Of a DNA stretch of 64,000 nt, positions 39,996 to 48,380 are shown piece after piece. Position numbers and translations under genes: made by a program. Where the stretch lies: positions 1 to 64,000 of the IMG/VR virus record IMGVR_UViG_3300027861_000017. One strand, 5' to 3'. Numbering within the stretch: position 1 is the first letter of the stretch; each line of letters begins with the position of its first letter. This DNA comes from a virus. The notes under the pieces were generated by a model. The model saw only the letters and a list, made by a program, of their open reading frames with translations, searched no databases and had not been told where the DNA came from.

Positions 39996-41657
39996 TCCTT
40001 TTTTTGCGTATTTGGTACCAGTTTTTTGAGTTCTTAATATTCTACACATAGCGTTTAAAGTAGCGGAGACACCATCGTATTTATTTGCGTCAATCTCTTT
40101 ATAAGGGAATACGTTATCATTTTTGTCATGCCTTCCACAGGTATTGCCAATCATCCATTTGAAAACCGGATCACCATTATGATGAATCTTATTCTCGAAC
40201 ATAACGGCATCTAGCTCTTTCATAGGTTCAGATAGAAACTTAACAACCTGTGGTATTTCTACTACAGTTATTTTTAATTTCTGTAAAGTTTGAACTAATT
40301 GAGCGGCATTCCATGGATCGGTACAAACTTCTTGTATTTGATATTCCTTACCTAATTCTAATAAATCTTCCAATAACACTTCATAGTCTACCATACTACC
40401 CATTGTGGTTGTGAGCCAACCTTCCTTAACCCACGTTTGATAATGAGTCTTATCTTCTCCTTCTGTGGCATCTTCTGGTAAATAGTTCTTAAGAAATGCA
40501 TAGTAGTCATCATCACGCTTAAATAGTATAGCCATTGATGTTATATCTAGCTTGCTAGATAAATCCAAACCTACCCAACAATCTTCGCCTTTAAAATCTT
40601 CCATTTTCAAATCTTTATCACCACACTTATCCCATGCAACAATATTGAAATACCCTTTTCCAGAATTCATCCATTGATTCAGATGCTTACACCTATTTAT
40701 ATTCTGTTTTGAAGCTCTCTGCATCGCTTCGGTATAGCGTGGTTTTAGCTTATCTTCCAATATGGAAATGCCGAAATTAGGGTTAGCCTTTTTCCACATT
40801 TCAAAATCAGTCCAATCATCTTCCTTATCCAGTGTGTAAATGATGCCATATATGTTTTCGTTATCTATACTGCCATCTAATATTTTACAAATCTGATTTC
40901 TCTTATCATAACAAGGAGAGCTAGTATCAACTCCTGCTGTCGTGATAACTAACATTAATGGTGACTCCCTAGATAGCATCCCAGTGATCATAGAATCATA
41001 AAGTACCGGTTTCTTGTGCTCATGAAATTCATCGCAGATCGCAAGGCTTGCTGAAGCACCGTCACCTGGGTCACCAATTAAAGGCTCGAATTTACTACCA
41101 TTTTCGATACAACACAGATTTGATGCATTGGATAATATGTCATAATGCTCCAAGAACCCTTCGGCTCTTTCTGCCATCCACTTGGCTGGCTGGAATACAC
41201 ACCAGCTCTGTTTTTCGCTTGTCGCGCCGGAGTAAATCTCAGCACCTATCTCACCATCCTCTACAAACATATATAAACCAATAGCAGCGGCTAATATTGA
41301 TTTACCGTTTTTTCTAGGTATTTCTAAATACGCTTCACCAAATCTTCTAGAACCATTACTTGTTTTAATCCAACCAAACATAGTTGTTACATTAAATATT
41401 TGCCATGGCTCTAATTTAAGTAATAATTTTTGTTTTGCCCATAACCCCTTTACATGGGGTAACCTCTCAATAAAAGCGCATATCTTGTCTGCTAAATAGG
41501 GTACAAAATAATAAGGAGCGTCTTCGTCGTTCCAACGCTCCAAATCATCTTTCTGTCTTTGGCATGCTTGTTTAACCTGTTCGCATGCTGGTATTTTTTC
41601 GCTCAATATGTCTTCTATATATTGATTCGCAATAGCAACATAATCTTTATCAGCCAT
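39981..41657 (-). CDS. terL: Terminase large subunit
   Basis: 558 residues. ATPase: EIPRKNGKSILAAA (Walker A, 112-125), SLAICDEFHEHKK (Walker B with Asp209-Glu210), LMLVITTAGVDTSSPCY (coupling motif). Nuclease: DCWVGLDLSSKLDITSMAI, VCTDPWNAAQL and the final KYDGVSATLNAMCRI with acidic residues. It matches HK97/Terminase_1-type motors that cut and pump DNA into proheads. ATG at 41657 overlaps the small subunit's stop. Confidence 0.96.
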   Translation of the reverse strand: MADKDYVAIANQYIEDILSEKIPACEQVKQACQRQKDDLERWNDEDAPYYFVPYLADKICAFIERLPHVKGLWAKQKLLLKLEPWQIFNVTTMFGWIKTSNGSRRFGEAYLEIPRKNGKSILAAAIGLYMFVEDGEIGAEIYSGATSEKQSWCVFQPAKWMAERAEGFLEHYDILSNASNLCCIENGSKFEPLIGDPGDGASASLAICDEFHEHKKPVLYDSMITGMLSRESPLMLVITTAGVDTSSPCYDKRNQICKILDGSIDNENIYGIIYTLDKEDDWTDFEMWKKANPNFGISILEDKLKPRYTEAMQRASKQNINRCKHLNQWMNSGKGYFNIVAWDKCGDKDLKMEDFKGEDCWVGLDLSSKLDITSMAILFKRDDDYYAFLKNYLPEDATEGEDKTHYQTWVKEGWLTTTMGSMVDYEVLLEDLLELGKEYQIQEVCTDPWNAAQLVQTLQKLKITVVEIPQVVKFLSEPMKELDAVMFENKIHHNGDPVFKWMIGNTCGRHDKNDNVFPYKEIDANKYDGVSATLNAMCRILRTQKTGTKYAKKGLTII

Positions 41658-42169
41658 TATAAGTCCCCCCAACCCTTATCTTTCTTTTTAGGGTTGTTGA
41701 CTTTAATACGTGACCTAGCTGATGGACTGAGGCCCAACTCAGCACCAATCTTTCTCATCTGTTCGAAGGCTTTGTTGGAAACCCACAAATATGGTGAAGT
41801 TATGACATTGCCACCTGATTTTGTCTCCTCTATAGTTCCATCTCTTTTAGTTTTAGTGGTAACTTTTTGACCAGTTATAGATAGGGTTCCCTTCTCCAGA
41901 ACTTTTTTTTCTGCTGCCACCCATCTGCTATAAGCTATACAGTACGCTTCTAGTAATGCGTGGTCCATCTCACACAAAATATCCACATTTAATAGCTCTA
42001 CAGTTATTCTATCCCACTCTTCCTTAGCCAACTTATCATTGGCTATCCATTCTGGACAGTCAGGGGCCTTGATCTCTGGCTTTGGCTCGTTTTCATTAAG
42101 GGGTCTGCCCCCTGGATTGTTCATTAATTTTTTTATAGCCGTTGGTAATGGCTTTCGTCCTTTTGTCAT
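41657..42169 (-). CDS. terS: Terminase small subunit (P27 type)
   Basis: Starts KGRKPLPTAIKKLMNNPGGRPLNENEPKP, the usual P27-family opening, followed by AKEEWDRIT, LLEAYCIAYSRWVAAEK and SPYLWVSNKAFEQMRKIGAELGLSPSARSRI. It recognises phage DNA and loads the large subunit encoded by the overlapping next gene. An extended -10 promoter lies upstream. Confidence 0.93.
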   Translation of the reverse strand: MTKGRKPLPTAIKKLMNNPGGRPLNENEPKPEIKAPDCPEWIANDKLAKEEWDRITVELLNVDILCEMDHALLEAYCIAYSRWVAAEKKVLEKGTLSITGQKVTTKTKRDGTIEETKSGGNVITSPYLWVSNKAFEQMRKIGAELGLSPSARSRIKVNNPKKKDKGWGDL

Positions 42170-42203
42170 TATTCATATCCTTTCCCCTCCATTTCTTGTT
42201 AAT

Positions 42204-42223
42204 ATTATACCATCCCCATGGTA
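42204..42223 (-). promoter_or_regulatory. Extended -10 promoter with palindrome before terS
   Basis: TGGTATAAT on the minus strand (TATAAT at 42209-42204) is an extended -10 box; no clear -35 is seen. The spacer overlaps a perfect palindrome TACCAT-CCCC-ATGGTA (42208-42223), suggesting a bound regulator or hairpin. terS starts 35 bases downstream. Confidence 0.45.
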
Positions 42224-42237
42224 ATGAATTATTAAAT

Positions 42238-43401
42238 TTAAAATTTAAAGCCAAGTTGAAATTCGCCGTCCATCTTATTGTTTTTACGATTATTATCTAT
42301 ACCCCACAAAGGTTGTAAATTAGATAACATCCAACATCTTTTAAAATTTAAATGTTCTGGTTTTGTGAAATCAAAAAAACTTTGAGGTGTTATATGGTCA
42401 ATTTCCCAACCATTTTTGCCATAATTATCCCAGTTCATGCCATCTGTAAACTGTTTTTCTAGATGGTTCCTTAGTTCATCTAAAGTATAACCAACTAAAT
42501 CTTCCCAATGTCTTCCGGCTTTATTGCCATGTAAAGAGGCTCTAATAGCGTTAGAAATATTGGCATTCAACCTATTGGATGGGATTAACCTTGCTTTCTT
42601 GTTATATTCACTCTTATATTTTCTCTGACTTGGGGTTTTTCTATATTCTTTTTGATATGCACGTCTACGCTCTATAACATCTTGCCTAGAATTGTATTCT
42701 TTTCTAAAATTCTTTTTGTGTTCTATAACTTCAGGCCTTTGATAATATGCCTCAATGCGCTTTATAGTATCTGGCATTCTACGATATTCTCTTTTATGTA
42801 ATTTCTTTTTCTCTTTTATGTCATCTCTAGAATTATGTTTCTTATCATATTCTCTCTCTAATTTTTTAGTTTCCGGTCTACTCCTATATTCTTTTCTATA
42901 TTCACTTCTTCGCTTTTTAACTTCTGGGTCATTATGATACTTATCACGACAGTCAATGCACCTCGAACTTAGTCCATATTTTTTTGTTTTATCTTTATTG
43001 AACGCTCTAGCGGGTTTATTTTCTTCGCATCCAGTACATTTCTTATAATCACATTTAATGTCACCACGTTTTTCCTTTTTATATTTCTCCCTATATTCTT
43101 TACATGATTCCCTTGAACAATCCTTACATTTATTATCAAGCCCGTCTTTCGTGCTTCTATTATTATAAAACTCTTTTAATGATTTTTCATTATCACATCT
43201 ACTGCATATTTTATGTCCATCTCTTGGTTTTATTTTCTTCTTTACTGTACGTGTTCCATTCTTGAGTTCTTTTTGATATCGTTCATAATATTCCCTCTTA
43301 CATTCCTTGCAGGTGGTACTTAATTTATCCTTTTTATTTATATCTTTATTAAATTCTACTAAATCCTTAACCTCTTTACAATTGCCACACTTTTTACCCA
43401 T
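42238..43401 (-). CDS. HNH homing endonuclease with zinc knuckles and Tyr-Arg repeats
   Basis: ATG at 43401 after GGAGGG. Three N-terminal zinc units (KKCGNCKEVKDLVEF, ICSRCDNEKSLKEFYNN, KCTGCEENKPARAFNKD) each pair with a downstream C-x-x-C. Then a Lys/Arg/Tyr array (YRKEYRSRPETKKLEREY). The end has GWEIDHITPQSFFDF and CWMLSNLQPLWGIDNNRK, the HNH fold with its DH. It sits just before terS and is the intact relative of the one at 9543. Confidence 0.85.
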   Translation of the reverse strand: MGKKCGNCKEVKDLVEFNKDINKKDKLSTTCKECKREYYERYQKELKNGTRTVKKKIKPRDGHKICSRCDNEKSLKEFYNNRSTKDGLDNKCKDCSRESCKEYREKYKKEKRGDIKCDYKKCTGCEENKPARAFNKDKTKKYGLSSRCIDCRDKYHNDPEVKKRRSEYRKEYRSRPETKKLEREYDKKHNSRDDIKEKKKLHKREYRRMPDTIKRIEAYYQRPEVIEHKKNFRKEYNSRQDVIERRRAYQKEYRKTPSQRKYKSEYNKKARLIPSNRLNANISNAIRASLHGNKAGRHWEDLVGYTLDELRNHLEKQFTDGMNWDNYGKNGWEIDHITPQSFFDFTKPEHLNFKRCWMLSNLQPLWGIDNNRKNNKMDGEFQLGFKF

Positions 43402-43412
43402 ATACCCTCCAC

Positions 43413-43886
43413 TCAAACATACTTACTATACATTCTCATGCCTCTAATAACTCCATGACCACCATTAAATTTAAAATAATACTGCTCATTATCATCCCTC
43501 CGTGAAAATAACTTAACATCTGGCAAATCTTTAATCATTTCCAACAAAAATGCGTTAAGACCATGACCATCAAATTCAAGATATCCTTCTTTATCGCACT
43601 TATGACAAATCTTAACACTGAACTCTCCATGACAAACTGGGCATGATCTTGAATCATATAGTAATTCGTAGGGAGGTAAATCAACCCATTCCCCATCCTG
43701 ATCAGGCTGCCATTGAAGCGTATTTTTGATTGGAGCTTCACGGGTAACGCCCTCAACAGTATCAAGTGGGACCCTTATTATGATACACCCATTCGTAGCA
43801 CAAGCCCATCCATCCATAACAAACGGGTAGTTAAATTTAAAATCCTCATGCTTGTTGCAAAAGCTTTGTAATAAATCCTTATCCAT
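43413..43886 (-). CDS. DnaJ-type zinc-finger phage protein, short paralogue, 157 aa
   Basis: Has ACATNGCIIIRVP, WVDLPPYELL, a single CPVCHGEFSVKICHKCDKEG knuckle and the end FDGHGLNAFLLEMIKDLPDVKLFSRRD and FKFNGGHGVIRGMR. The paralogue at 45930 shares all of these but has a longer zinc region. The family is widespread in phages, function unknown. Confidence 0.75.
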   Translation of the reverse strand: MDKDLLQSFCNKHEDFKFNYPFVMDGWACATNGCIIIRVPLDTVEGVTREAPIKNTLQWQPDQDGEWVDLPPYELLYDSRSCPVCHGEFSVKICHKCDKEGYLEFDGHGLNAFLLEMIKDLPDVKLFSRRDDNEQYYFKFNGGHGVIRGMRMYSKYV

Positions 43887-43904
43887 TATTCATCTCCTTA
43901 TTGT

Positions 43905-44048
43905 TTATTTTATCTCCCAATCCCCACACCCCTCCTGCCCAGCTCCAAAATACCCACCATCCTTCCCAGCTATAGAGCATGTTCCATGGCTCCATTGTAT
44001 TTTGTAGAAGTTTTTGCAACTATCGCATCTTTTAATCTCTTCACTCAT
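43905..44048 (-). CDS. Small Cys4 protein, 47 aa
   Basis: ATG at 44048 after AAAGGAT. RCDSCKNFYKIQWSHGTC with a later GCGDWEIK forms the recurring knuckle. Belongs to the scattered family seen at 28599, 44257, 53206 and 61200. No function. Confidence 0.6.
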   Translation of the reverse strand: MSEEIKRCDSCKNFYKIQWSHGTCSIAGKDGGYFGAGQEGCGDWEIK

Positions 44049-44260
44049 ATTGATTTTATCCTTTTTACTTGAGATTCCAACAACCATCTTTCACCATCGA
44101 AAACATATCTAAATAAATATGTTGGCATAAATGGTAATTTTATTTTTTTGGATATCTCAAAATACACATCTCCTATATTAGCTTCTTTATTTTCGAATCT
44201 AAATTTATTACTAGGATATTGTTTTTGAATAAAAAATATCTCCTTTAACCTCTTTATCAT
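44045..44260 (-). CDS. Unrecognised protein, 71 aa
   Basis: Basic, beta-rich protein (IGDVYFEISKKIKLPFMP; YVFDGERWLLESQVKRI). Start overlaps the upstream TGA. No motif. Confidence 0.55.
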   Translation of the reverse strand: MIKRLKEIFFIQKQYPSNKFRFENKEANIGDVYFEISKKIKLPFMPTYLFRYVFDGERWLLESQVKRIKSI

Positions 44261-44430
44261 TCTTCTACCTCCTTAAAACATCCATAATGAGAATTATAAT
44301 CAGTATCTCTTTTTATCCACCATCCCCATTTGTCACATGTGGTACCTACTATGCTGTCCATTATATCGGAATAATATTTACAGTTACTGCACTTCTTTTT
44401 ATTGGAGGTTACAGCACTCTCTTTATTCAT
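44257..44430 (-). CDS. Small Cys4 protein, 57 aa
   Basis: ATG at 44430 inside the upstream gene's end, stop overlapping the next ATG. KKKCSNCKYYSDIMD, TTCDKWGWWIKRD and YGCFKEVEE give a CxxC-x(14)-C-x(n)-C zinc layout. Short, but ribosome site, overlaps and the family match support it. Confidence 0.6.
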   Translation of the reverse strand: MNKESAVTSNKKKCSNCKYYSDIMDSIVGTTCDKWGWWIKRDTDYNSHYGCFKEVEE

Positions 44431-44719
44431 CTCTTATCTCACTCTCATAAAGAGCTTGTTCTAGCTCCTCAACTCTATCTTCTAATTCCCTCACTCGTAC
44501 AAATGCAACATCTGGTCGATGTCCAAACATCTTAGCTATATCAGCAAGCCTTTGATCTCCACCACAATATTTACAATTCTTACTGATCATATCCTCTGGA
44601 TCGTCTAGGTATTCTTTGTGGGTCTTATTTAACTCGATGTATCTCCTCTCTAGACTGAGACAAGATACTACGGCTTGACGTTTACTCTCAAATAATTCTT
44701 CAAATTCTATATCGTACAT
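44423..44719 (-). CDS. Coiled-coil protein with CxxCGG knuckle, 98 aa
   Basis: Helical N-terminus (ELFESKRQAVVSCLSLERRY), a central NCKYCGGDQ and a heptad-rich end VRVRELEDRVEELEQALYES. AAAAAAAGG precedes the ATG. Function unknown. Confidence 0.6.
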   Translation of the reverse strand: MYDIEFEELFESKRQAVVSCLSLERRYIELNKTHKEYLDDPEDMISKNCKYCGGDQRLADIAKMFGHRPDVAFVRVRELEDRVEELEQALYESEIRDE

Positions 44720-44777
44720 ATTATTTCCTTTTTTTATTGGAGGAGGTAAGCTTTCTTTTTAATTGATACTCTCCTCC
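44720..44777 (-). other. Intergenic inverted repeat around ribosome sites
   Basis: GGAGGAG and CTCCTCC face each other around 27 bases, so the RNA can form a stem whose second arm lies just upstream of the next gene's ribosome site. A 17-base piece (CTCCTCCAATAAAAAAA) recurs in the gap before 47523. Confidence 0.3.
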
Positions 44778-45179
44778 TTAACGGTTGGATTTTAAAACAC
44801 TCAATATCCCATCAAGATCTAACCCAACATGAGCCCATCCACCTCTTTTATTTATAAGTTCAGCTACAGCCAATAAAGATTTATATTGTCCTTTGTCGAA
44901 TCCATCAGGCACCACCTGGAATAGACAGAACTTATCTTTAGTAAAAACGCTATCCACAGCCTCTGCTATGCTAAAAACTCCAGTCATCTCTTTTGTTATT
45001 ACATATAAATGGAAATAACATTCCTCTTTCTGCCTGTATTCCTCTTCCTGACATTCTGGAGTCCAATCATCAACAACGGGATTAAAAAAATCTATCTTGT
45101 TGGCCTCTAAAAATGGTATTAGCTCATCTCTCCAAGTACTATTATTATATGTCCCACCTAAAAATACTTTCTTATCCAT
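44778..45179 (-). CDS. Nucleoside 2-deoxyribosyltransferase-like protein
   Basis: VFLGGTYNNSTWRDELIPFL, DFFNPVVDDWTPEC, ECYFHLYVITKEMTGVFSIAEAVDS match the compact nucleoside deoxyribosyltransferase-like/TIR-related fold: Gly-rich start, N-P-V-x-D-W and the S-x-x-E nucleophile segment. Length 133. Phage versions may handle nucleotides or NAD-type signals; activity not provable by eye. Confidence 0.75.
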   Translation of the reverse strand: MDKKVFLGGTYNNSTWRDELIPFLEANKIDFFNPVVDDWTPECQEEEYRQKEECYFHLYVITKEMTGVFSIAEAVDSVFTKDKFCLFQVVPDGFDKGQYKSLLAVAELINKRGGWAHVGLDLDGILSVLKSNR

Positions 45180-45204
45180 GTATCTTCTCCTCTATGAGTG
45201 TTTA

Positions 45205-45552
45205 TTAAACTTCCTTTTTATAGTTAAACCCGTAGTCTTTCCAATGTTCACCATCCACAACATCTTCCCAGTCTTTCACCTTCTTGACATGCCATTTTTC
45301 ATCATTATTTACATCAACTGATGCAATCCCCATTACGAAAGGATCGTTTTTTATGGTTGCGCCAACTAAATCTGGTCGGTCATCCACTACAACAGAAAGA
45401 CCACAAAAATCCATAATCCCCAATTTATCTCTTGTAGCCAAGGAAACTATATCTCCAACCTCTAGCTTGTCTCCATAAGCATCAACTATGGTTGTTTTTA
45501 TACCACACTCACCATGCTCACATTCCCCTGAATATACTCTCATCTTCTCCAT
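45205..45552 (-). CDS. Conserved small phage protein, 115 aa
   Basis: The centre reads DAYGDKLEVGDIVSLAT and VVVDDRPDLVGATI, a beta-barrel-like GD-x-L-x-VGD-x-V pattern common in phage accessory proteins. Strong GGGGGAAGG site. No known role. Confidence 0.6.
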   Translation of the reverse strand: MEKMRVYSGECEHGECGIKTTIVDAYGDKLEVGDIVSLATRDKLGIMDFCGLSVVVDDRPDLVGATIKNDPFVMGIASVDVNNDEKWHVKKVKDWEDVVDGEHWKDYGFNYKKEV

Positions 45553-45565
45553 ACCTTCCCCCTCA

Positions 45566-45712
45566 TCAATAAATAAACCTATTCTTCCACCACATTATAA
45601 CCGCCCACCAATATTGAATCTTCCCACATATCGTTGCAGTCCAGCTATACCTATGCTCGTGATGTACAAAGTCGGAGCATGTCCAATAACCTATGCGCTT
45701 TCTTTTCTTCAT
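45566..45712 (-). CDS. Small basic aromatic protein, 48 aa
   Basis: ATG at 45712, overlapping the stop of the gene upstream (ATGA). Begins MKKRKRIGYWTCSDF and ends with a Trp-rich stretch WWAVIMWWKNRF that may dip into a membrane. It fills the gap between 45552 and 45709. Confidence 0.5.
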   Translation of the reverse strand: MKKRKRIGYWTCSDFVHHEHRYSWTATICGKIQYWWAVIMWWKNRFIY

Positions 45713-45927
45713 TCCCTCATCCCCATTATAATTCTAACAATATCTTTACCAAAATGATCTTCTAAATCTTCTATTCCTTCTTTTAATTTATTTAATTCAT
45801 ACTCTATCTTCCATAAATCTTCGGCTATTGTTTTCGAAAACTCTACATCTAACTTGAAAAGTATATGGTCCTTCCATGCTTCACCATATCTATCTACTAA
45901 ATAATCTTCAGCTTCTATGGAGTTCAT
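45709..45927 (-). CDS. Small helical acidic protein, 72 aa
   Basis: Mostly helix with heptads (DLWKIEYELNKLKEGIEDLEDHF). ATG follows GGGGAT. No function assigned. Confidence 0.6.
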   Translation of the reverse strand: MNSIEAEDYLVDRYGEAWKDHILFKLDVEFSKTIAEDLWKIEYELNKLKEGIEDLEDHFGKDIVRIIMGMRE

Positions 45928-45929
45928 CT

Positions 45930-46523
45930 TTATCCCCTCATCCCCATTATAATCCCATGCCCACCATCAAACCTGAAATAAAAATGCTGTTTCTCATCCC
46001 TACGTGAAAATAGTTTAACTCCTGGCAGGTCTTTAATCTTTTCTAGTAGGAGTGCATTAAGCCCATGACCATCAAATTCTATCCTTGAATAATCCACAGG
46101 GTACATATCTCCATCACCATCACACCTTCCACAAATATCACCATCACCAGGGATAATGCCTTCACAATCACAATATTTACAATCGCATTCATAGCTGTTG
46201 AACTCTGAATCCAACTCAACATACCCGTCTCCGTCACATTCAGGACAGATATTTATCTTACCCACACCTTGACAAGCATAGCATACCTCTTTATTGGGTA
46301 ATTTGTAGGGAGGTAGATCAACCCACTCCCCTTCGATACTTGGTTCCCATTGTAATGTTATAATGCTTCCTACTATATGAGCATAGTGCCAATCATATTG
46401 CCTTGGTATTCTTATTGCTATTTGTCCATCTGTAGCGCATATAAAATCGTCAATAATAAATAGTTCTTGAAATGGACTTGAAGCCGACTTACTGCAAAAG
46501 CTTTGTAATAGGTATTTATTCAT
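45930..46523 (-). CDS. DnaJ-type zinc-finger phage protein, long paralogue, 197 aa
   Basis: ATG at 46523 overlaps the upstream stop. FICATDGQIAIRIP, WVDLPPYKLP, then four knuckles of the type CxxCxGxG (CYACQGVG, CPECDGDG, CDCKYCDCEG, CGRCDGDG), then FDGHGLNALLLEKIKDLPGVKLFSRRD and the Gly-rich end. It is the expanded copy of the gene at 43413; the extra zinc units explain the 40-residue difference. Confidence 0.78.
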   Translation of the reverse strand: MNKYLLQSFCSKSASSPFQELFIIDDFICATDGQIAIRIPRQYDWHYAHIVGSIITLQWEPSIEGEWVDLPPYKLPNKEVCYACQGVGKINICPECDGDGYVELDSEFNSYECDCKYCDCEGIIPGDGDICGRCDGDGDMYPVDYSRIEFDGHGLNALLLEKIKDLPGVKLFSRRDEKQHFYFRFDGGHGIIMGMRG

Positions 46524-46786
46524 CACTCCTCCTCTTGATCAATAATAATTACTGTCTCAAACGGTGGCATCGGTCCCATATAGTAATGCTGTCCTAGAGT
46601 AGACATTAAATCCCACATTTGCCAAGTTGACCATCCTTCCTCATCTTCTTTTTTTGGTTTATAAGTTTTCATATCCCCTAAAATACCAAGGGAACCACTA
46701 ACAAATTCTTCATGCTGTTCCTTAAGTATCTTACGTCCTCTTTCTGTAAGCTTAACTTTAACGTAATGATTTATATTAAATTCCAT
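46523..46786 (-). CDS. Conserved small phage protein, 87 aa
   Basis: KVKLTERGRKILKEQHEEF is winged-helix-like, then GWSTWQMWDLMSTLGQHYYMGPMPPFETVIII, a layout seen in several phage proteins (a helix then M-G-x-x-x-F-E). GGGAGGAG precedes the ATG. No function. Confidence 0.65.
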   Translation of the reverse strand: MEFNINHYVKVKLTERGRKILKEQHEEFVSGSLGILGDMKTYKPKKEDEEGWSTWQMWDLMSTLGQHYYMGPMPPFETVIIIDQEEE

Positions 46787-47343
46787 CACTCCTCCCTCTC
46801 CTCAGCTTCAATTAGTCTTTTAGCCCATGCAAGATACTCGTCAATGTGTAGACGTGGATCGGCTTTTATGTCAGGTAGTCCTGGTTTATCGTCCATAATC
46901 TGCTCGATAGTTTCAGGCTTAATGGGTGGATCTATGATCAAAACATCTTTATTCTGATCAAATGCCTTACATGCCTCTGTAAACCCATCTACGAATGAAT
47001 TGAAATACAAATCCCCCTTATTAGGTATACCATACCTAAGCCTGTCAGGGTCAATAACTCGCACTAACCTGTCTAAACCATCAGCTGTATAATCGTTATA
47101 GCTCTCCCCTAAGTCTAGATACACATTATCAATATCTTCTGGTACCTCCCCAAACCATATAATAGCCACTCTTTTTGTTTTAGGCTCTTCTTTTACCTCT
47201 TTAAAGATATGATCTTTTTTACAATCAGCTTCTTCACATAGCCTTGCTGCTGCTGCATCGCAATGATTACACGGTAAATCACCAACATAATACTCATGCT
47301 CAAAAACCTTCCCACCTATCTCTACTCTATCTGATTCTTTCAT
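46786..47343 (-). CDS. Unrecognised protein with Cys-His knuckle, 185 aa
   Basis: N-terminal LPCNHCDAAAARLCEEADC is a compact metal site. The middle is alpha-beta (VAIIWFGEVPEDIDNVYLD; KDVLIIDPPIKPETIEQI). Acidic helical end. No family recognised. Confidence 0.6.
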   Translation of the reverse strand: MKESDRVEIGGKVFEHEYYVGDLPCNHCDAAAARLCEEADCKKDHIFKEVKEEPKTKRVAIIWFGEVPEDIDNVYLDLGESYNDYTADGLDRLVRVIDPDRLRYGIPNKGDLYFNSFVDGFTEACKAFDQNKDVLIIDPPIKPETIEQIMDDKPGLPDIKADPRLHIDEYLAWAKRLIEAEEREE

Positions 47344-47352
47344 ATCTCCCTC

Positions 47353-47523
47353 TTATTCCTTACTTAGTATATATTTACAAAGTGATATTATAGTTTCTTC
47401 AGTATCAGATAGAGGATCATCGGCTGATCCTAATACACGCTTTCTTTGTCTGTATAAAACATAGCAATCCTTAAATAAAATGTTATAATGTGAATCGCTT
47501 TCATGTACTTTGTCTATTTCCAT
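47353..47523 (-). CDS. Small unrecognised protein, 56 aa
   Basis: ATG at 47523 after AGAGGTATAC. Soluble with a helical end (EETIISLCKYILSKE). Good ribosome site. No function. Confidence 0.55.
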   Translation of the reverse strand: MEIDKVHESDSHYNILFKDCYVLYRQRKRVLGSADDPLSDTEETIISLCKYILSKE

Positions 47524-47582
47524 GTATACCTCTTATCTTTTTTTATTGGAGGAGAAGTTGTTCTCTATGTAGCTTTTGTCTA

Positions 47583-47663
47583 TTACTGTTTAACTACGGC
47601 AACAAAAAACCATGCTATAGCCCACACTACACCAATAATGCATACACATTCTGGCCAACCCAT
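47583..47663 (-). CDS. Very small membrane peptide, 26 aa
   Basis: ATG at 47663 after GGAGAAACAAT. Almost entirely one hydrophobic helix (VCIIGVVWAIAWFFVAVV). A short spacer with the recurrent CTCCTCCAATAAAAAAA piece follows. Small membrane peptides with strong ribosome sites are plausible in phages. Confidence 0.4.
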   Translation of the reverse strand: MGWPECVCIIGVVWAIAWFFVAVVKQ

Positions 47664-47673
47664 ATTGTTTCTC

Positions 47674-47904
47674 CTATTGCGCAACCTGCCGTTGCATAAA
47701 CTTCCTATACTCTTCCTGAAAGACTTCCACATCATACACCCCGCCATCTAACTCATACAAGGCACTCATAACATCTTCTGCCTTCTCAGATGTAGAGCTA
47801 ACTTCACCCTCTATGCCCATCTCCATCATTAGTTCGTTTATTGCCATGTATAGATATATTAGTTTTTCTCTGCTTATTTTACTATCTGGTAATCTTGGAT
47901 GCAT
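47674..47904 (-). CDS. Small helical protein, 76 aa
   Basis: Helical and acidic (REKLIYLYMAINELMMEMG; FQEEYRKFMQRQ). Ribosome site GGAGGG. No motif. Confidence 0.6.
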   Translation of the reverse strand: MHPRLPDSKISREKLIYLYMAINELMMEMGIEGEVSSTSEKAEDVMSALYELDGGVYDVEVFQEEYRKFMQRQVAQ

Positions 47905-47915
47905 ATTTTACCCTC

Positions 47916-48380
47916 CTAACTATTATCAACCAACATTTTCAATACCTTCTTCATCTTGTCATCTTGTAGCGCATTTTTTATTAAAGATATTGTTTCCAAT
48001 AACCCTTCCATTCTATAGGTATTAATACCTTCTAGGGCTTTATTTATTTCCTGTATATCTCTTTTAAGAGGTTCTAGGCTCTCTCTAACTTTATCCACCC
48101 TTTTATACATAGATGGCATTTGGCTGTCCATCTCTTCAAACATAGCATAAGAAGACTCTAATTGCTCATCCAAGGCTTCCCTATATGCCTTTTTGATCCT
48201 TGCAGACCACCCTTTAAATATAACAACATCCTCATCTAACGCTTCGAGGCCTGTTTCTATATCTCGTTTTGATTTTGCTATATACTGTATAACTATCTCG
48301 CCAGCTTCTACATCATCCTCAAACGATTTGAATTTATCAGCTATTTCCTTTGGTACGTATATGTGTTCTTTTTCACCCAT
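47916..48380 (-). CDS. Coiled-coil protein, 154 aa
   Basis: Charged helices throughout, with SRDIETGL-type heptads from residue 35 onward and LEPLKRDIQEINKALEGI in the second half. The start overlaps the upstream stop (TAATG). Could be a scaffold or regulator; no family. Confidence 0.65.
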   Translation of the reverse strand: MGEKEHIYVPKEIADKFKSFEDDVEAGEIVIQYIAKSKRDIETGLEALDEDVVIFKGWSARIKKAYREALDEQLESSYAMFEEMDSQMPSMYKRVDKVRESLEPLKRDIQEINKALEGINTYRMEGLLETISLIKNALQDDKMKKVLKMLVDNS

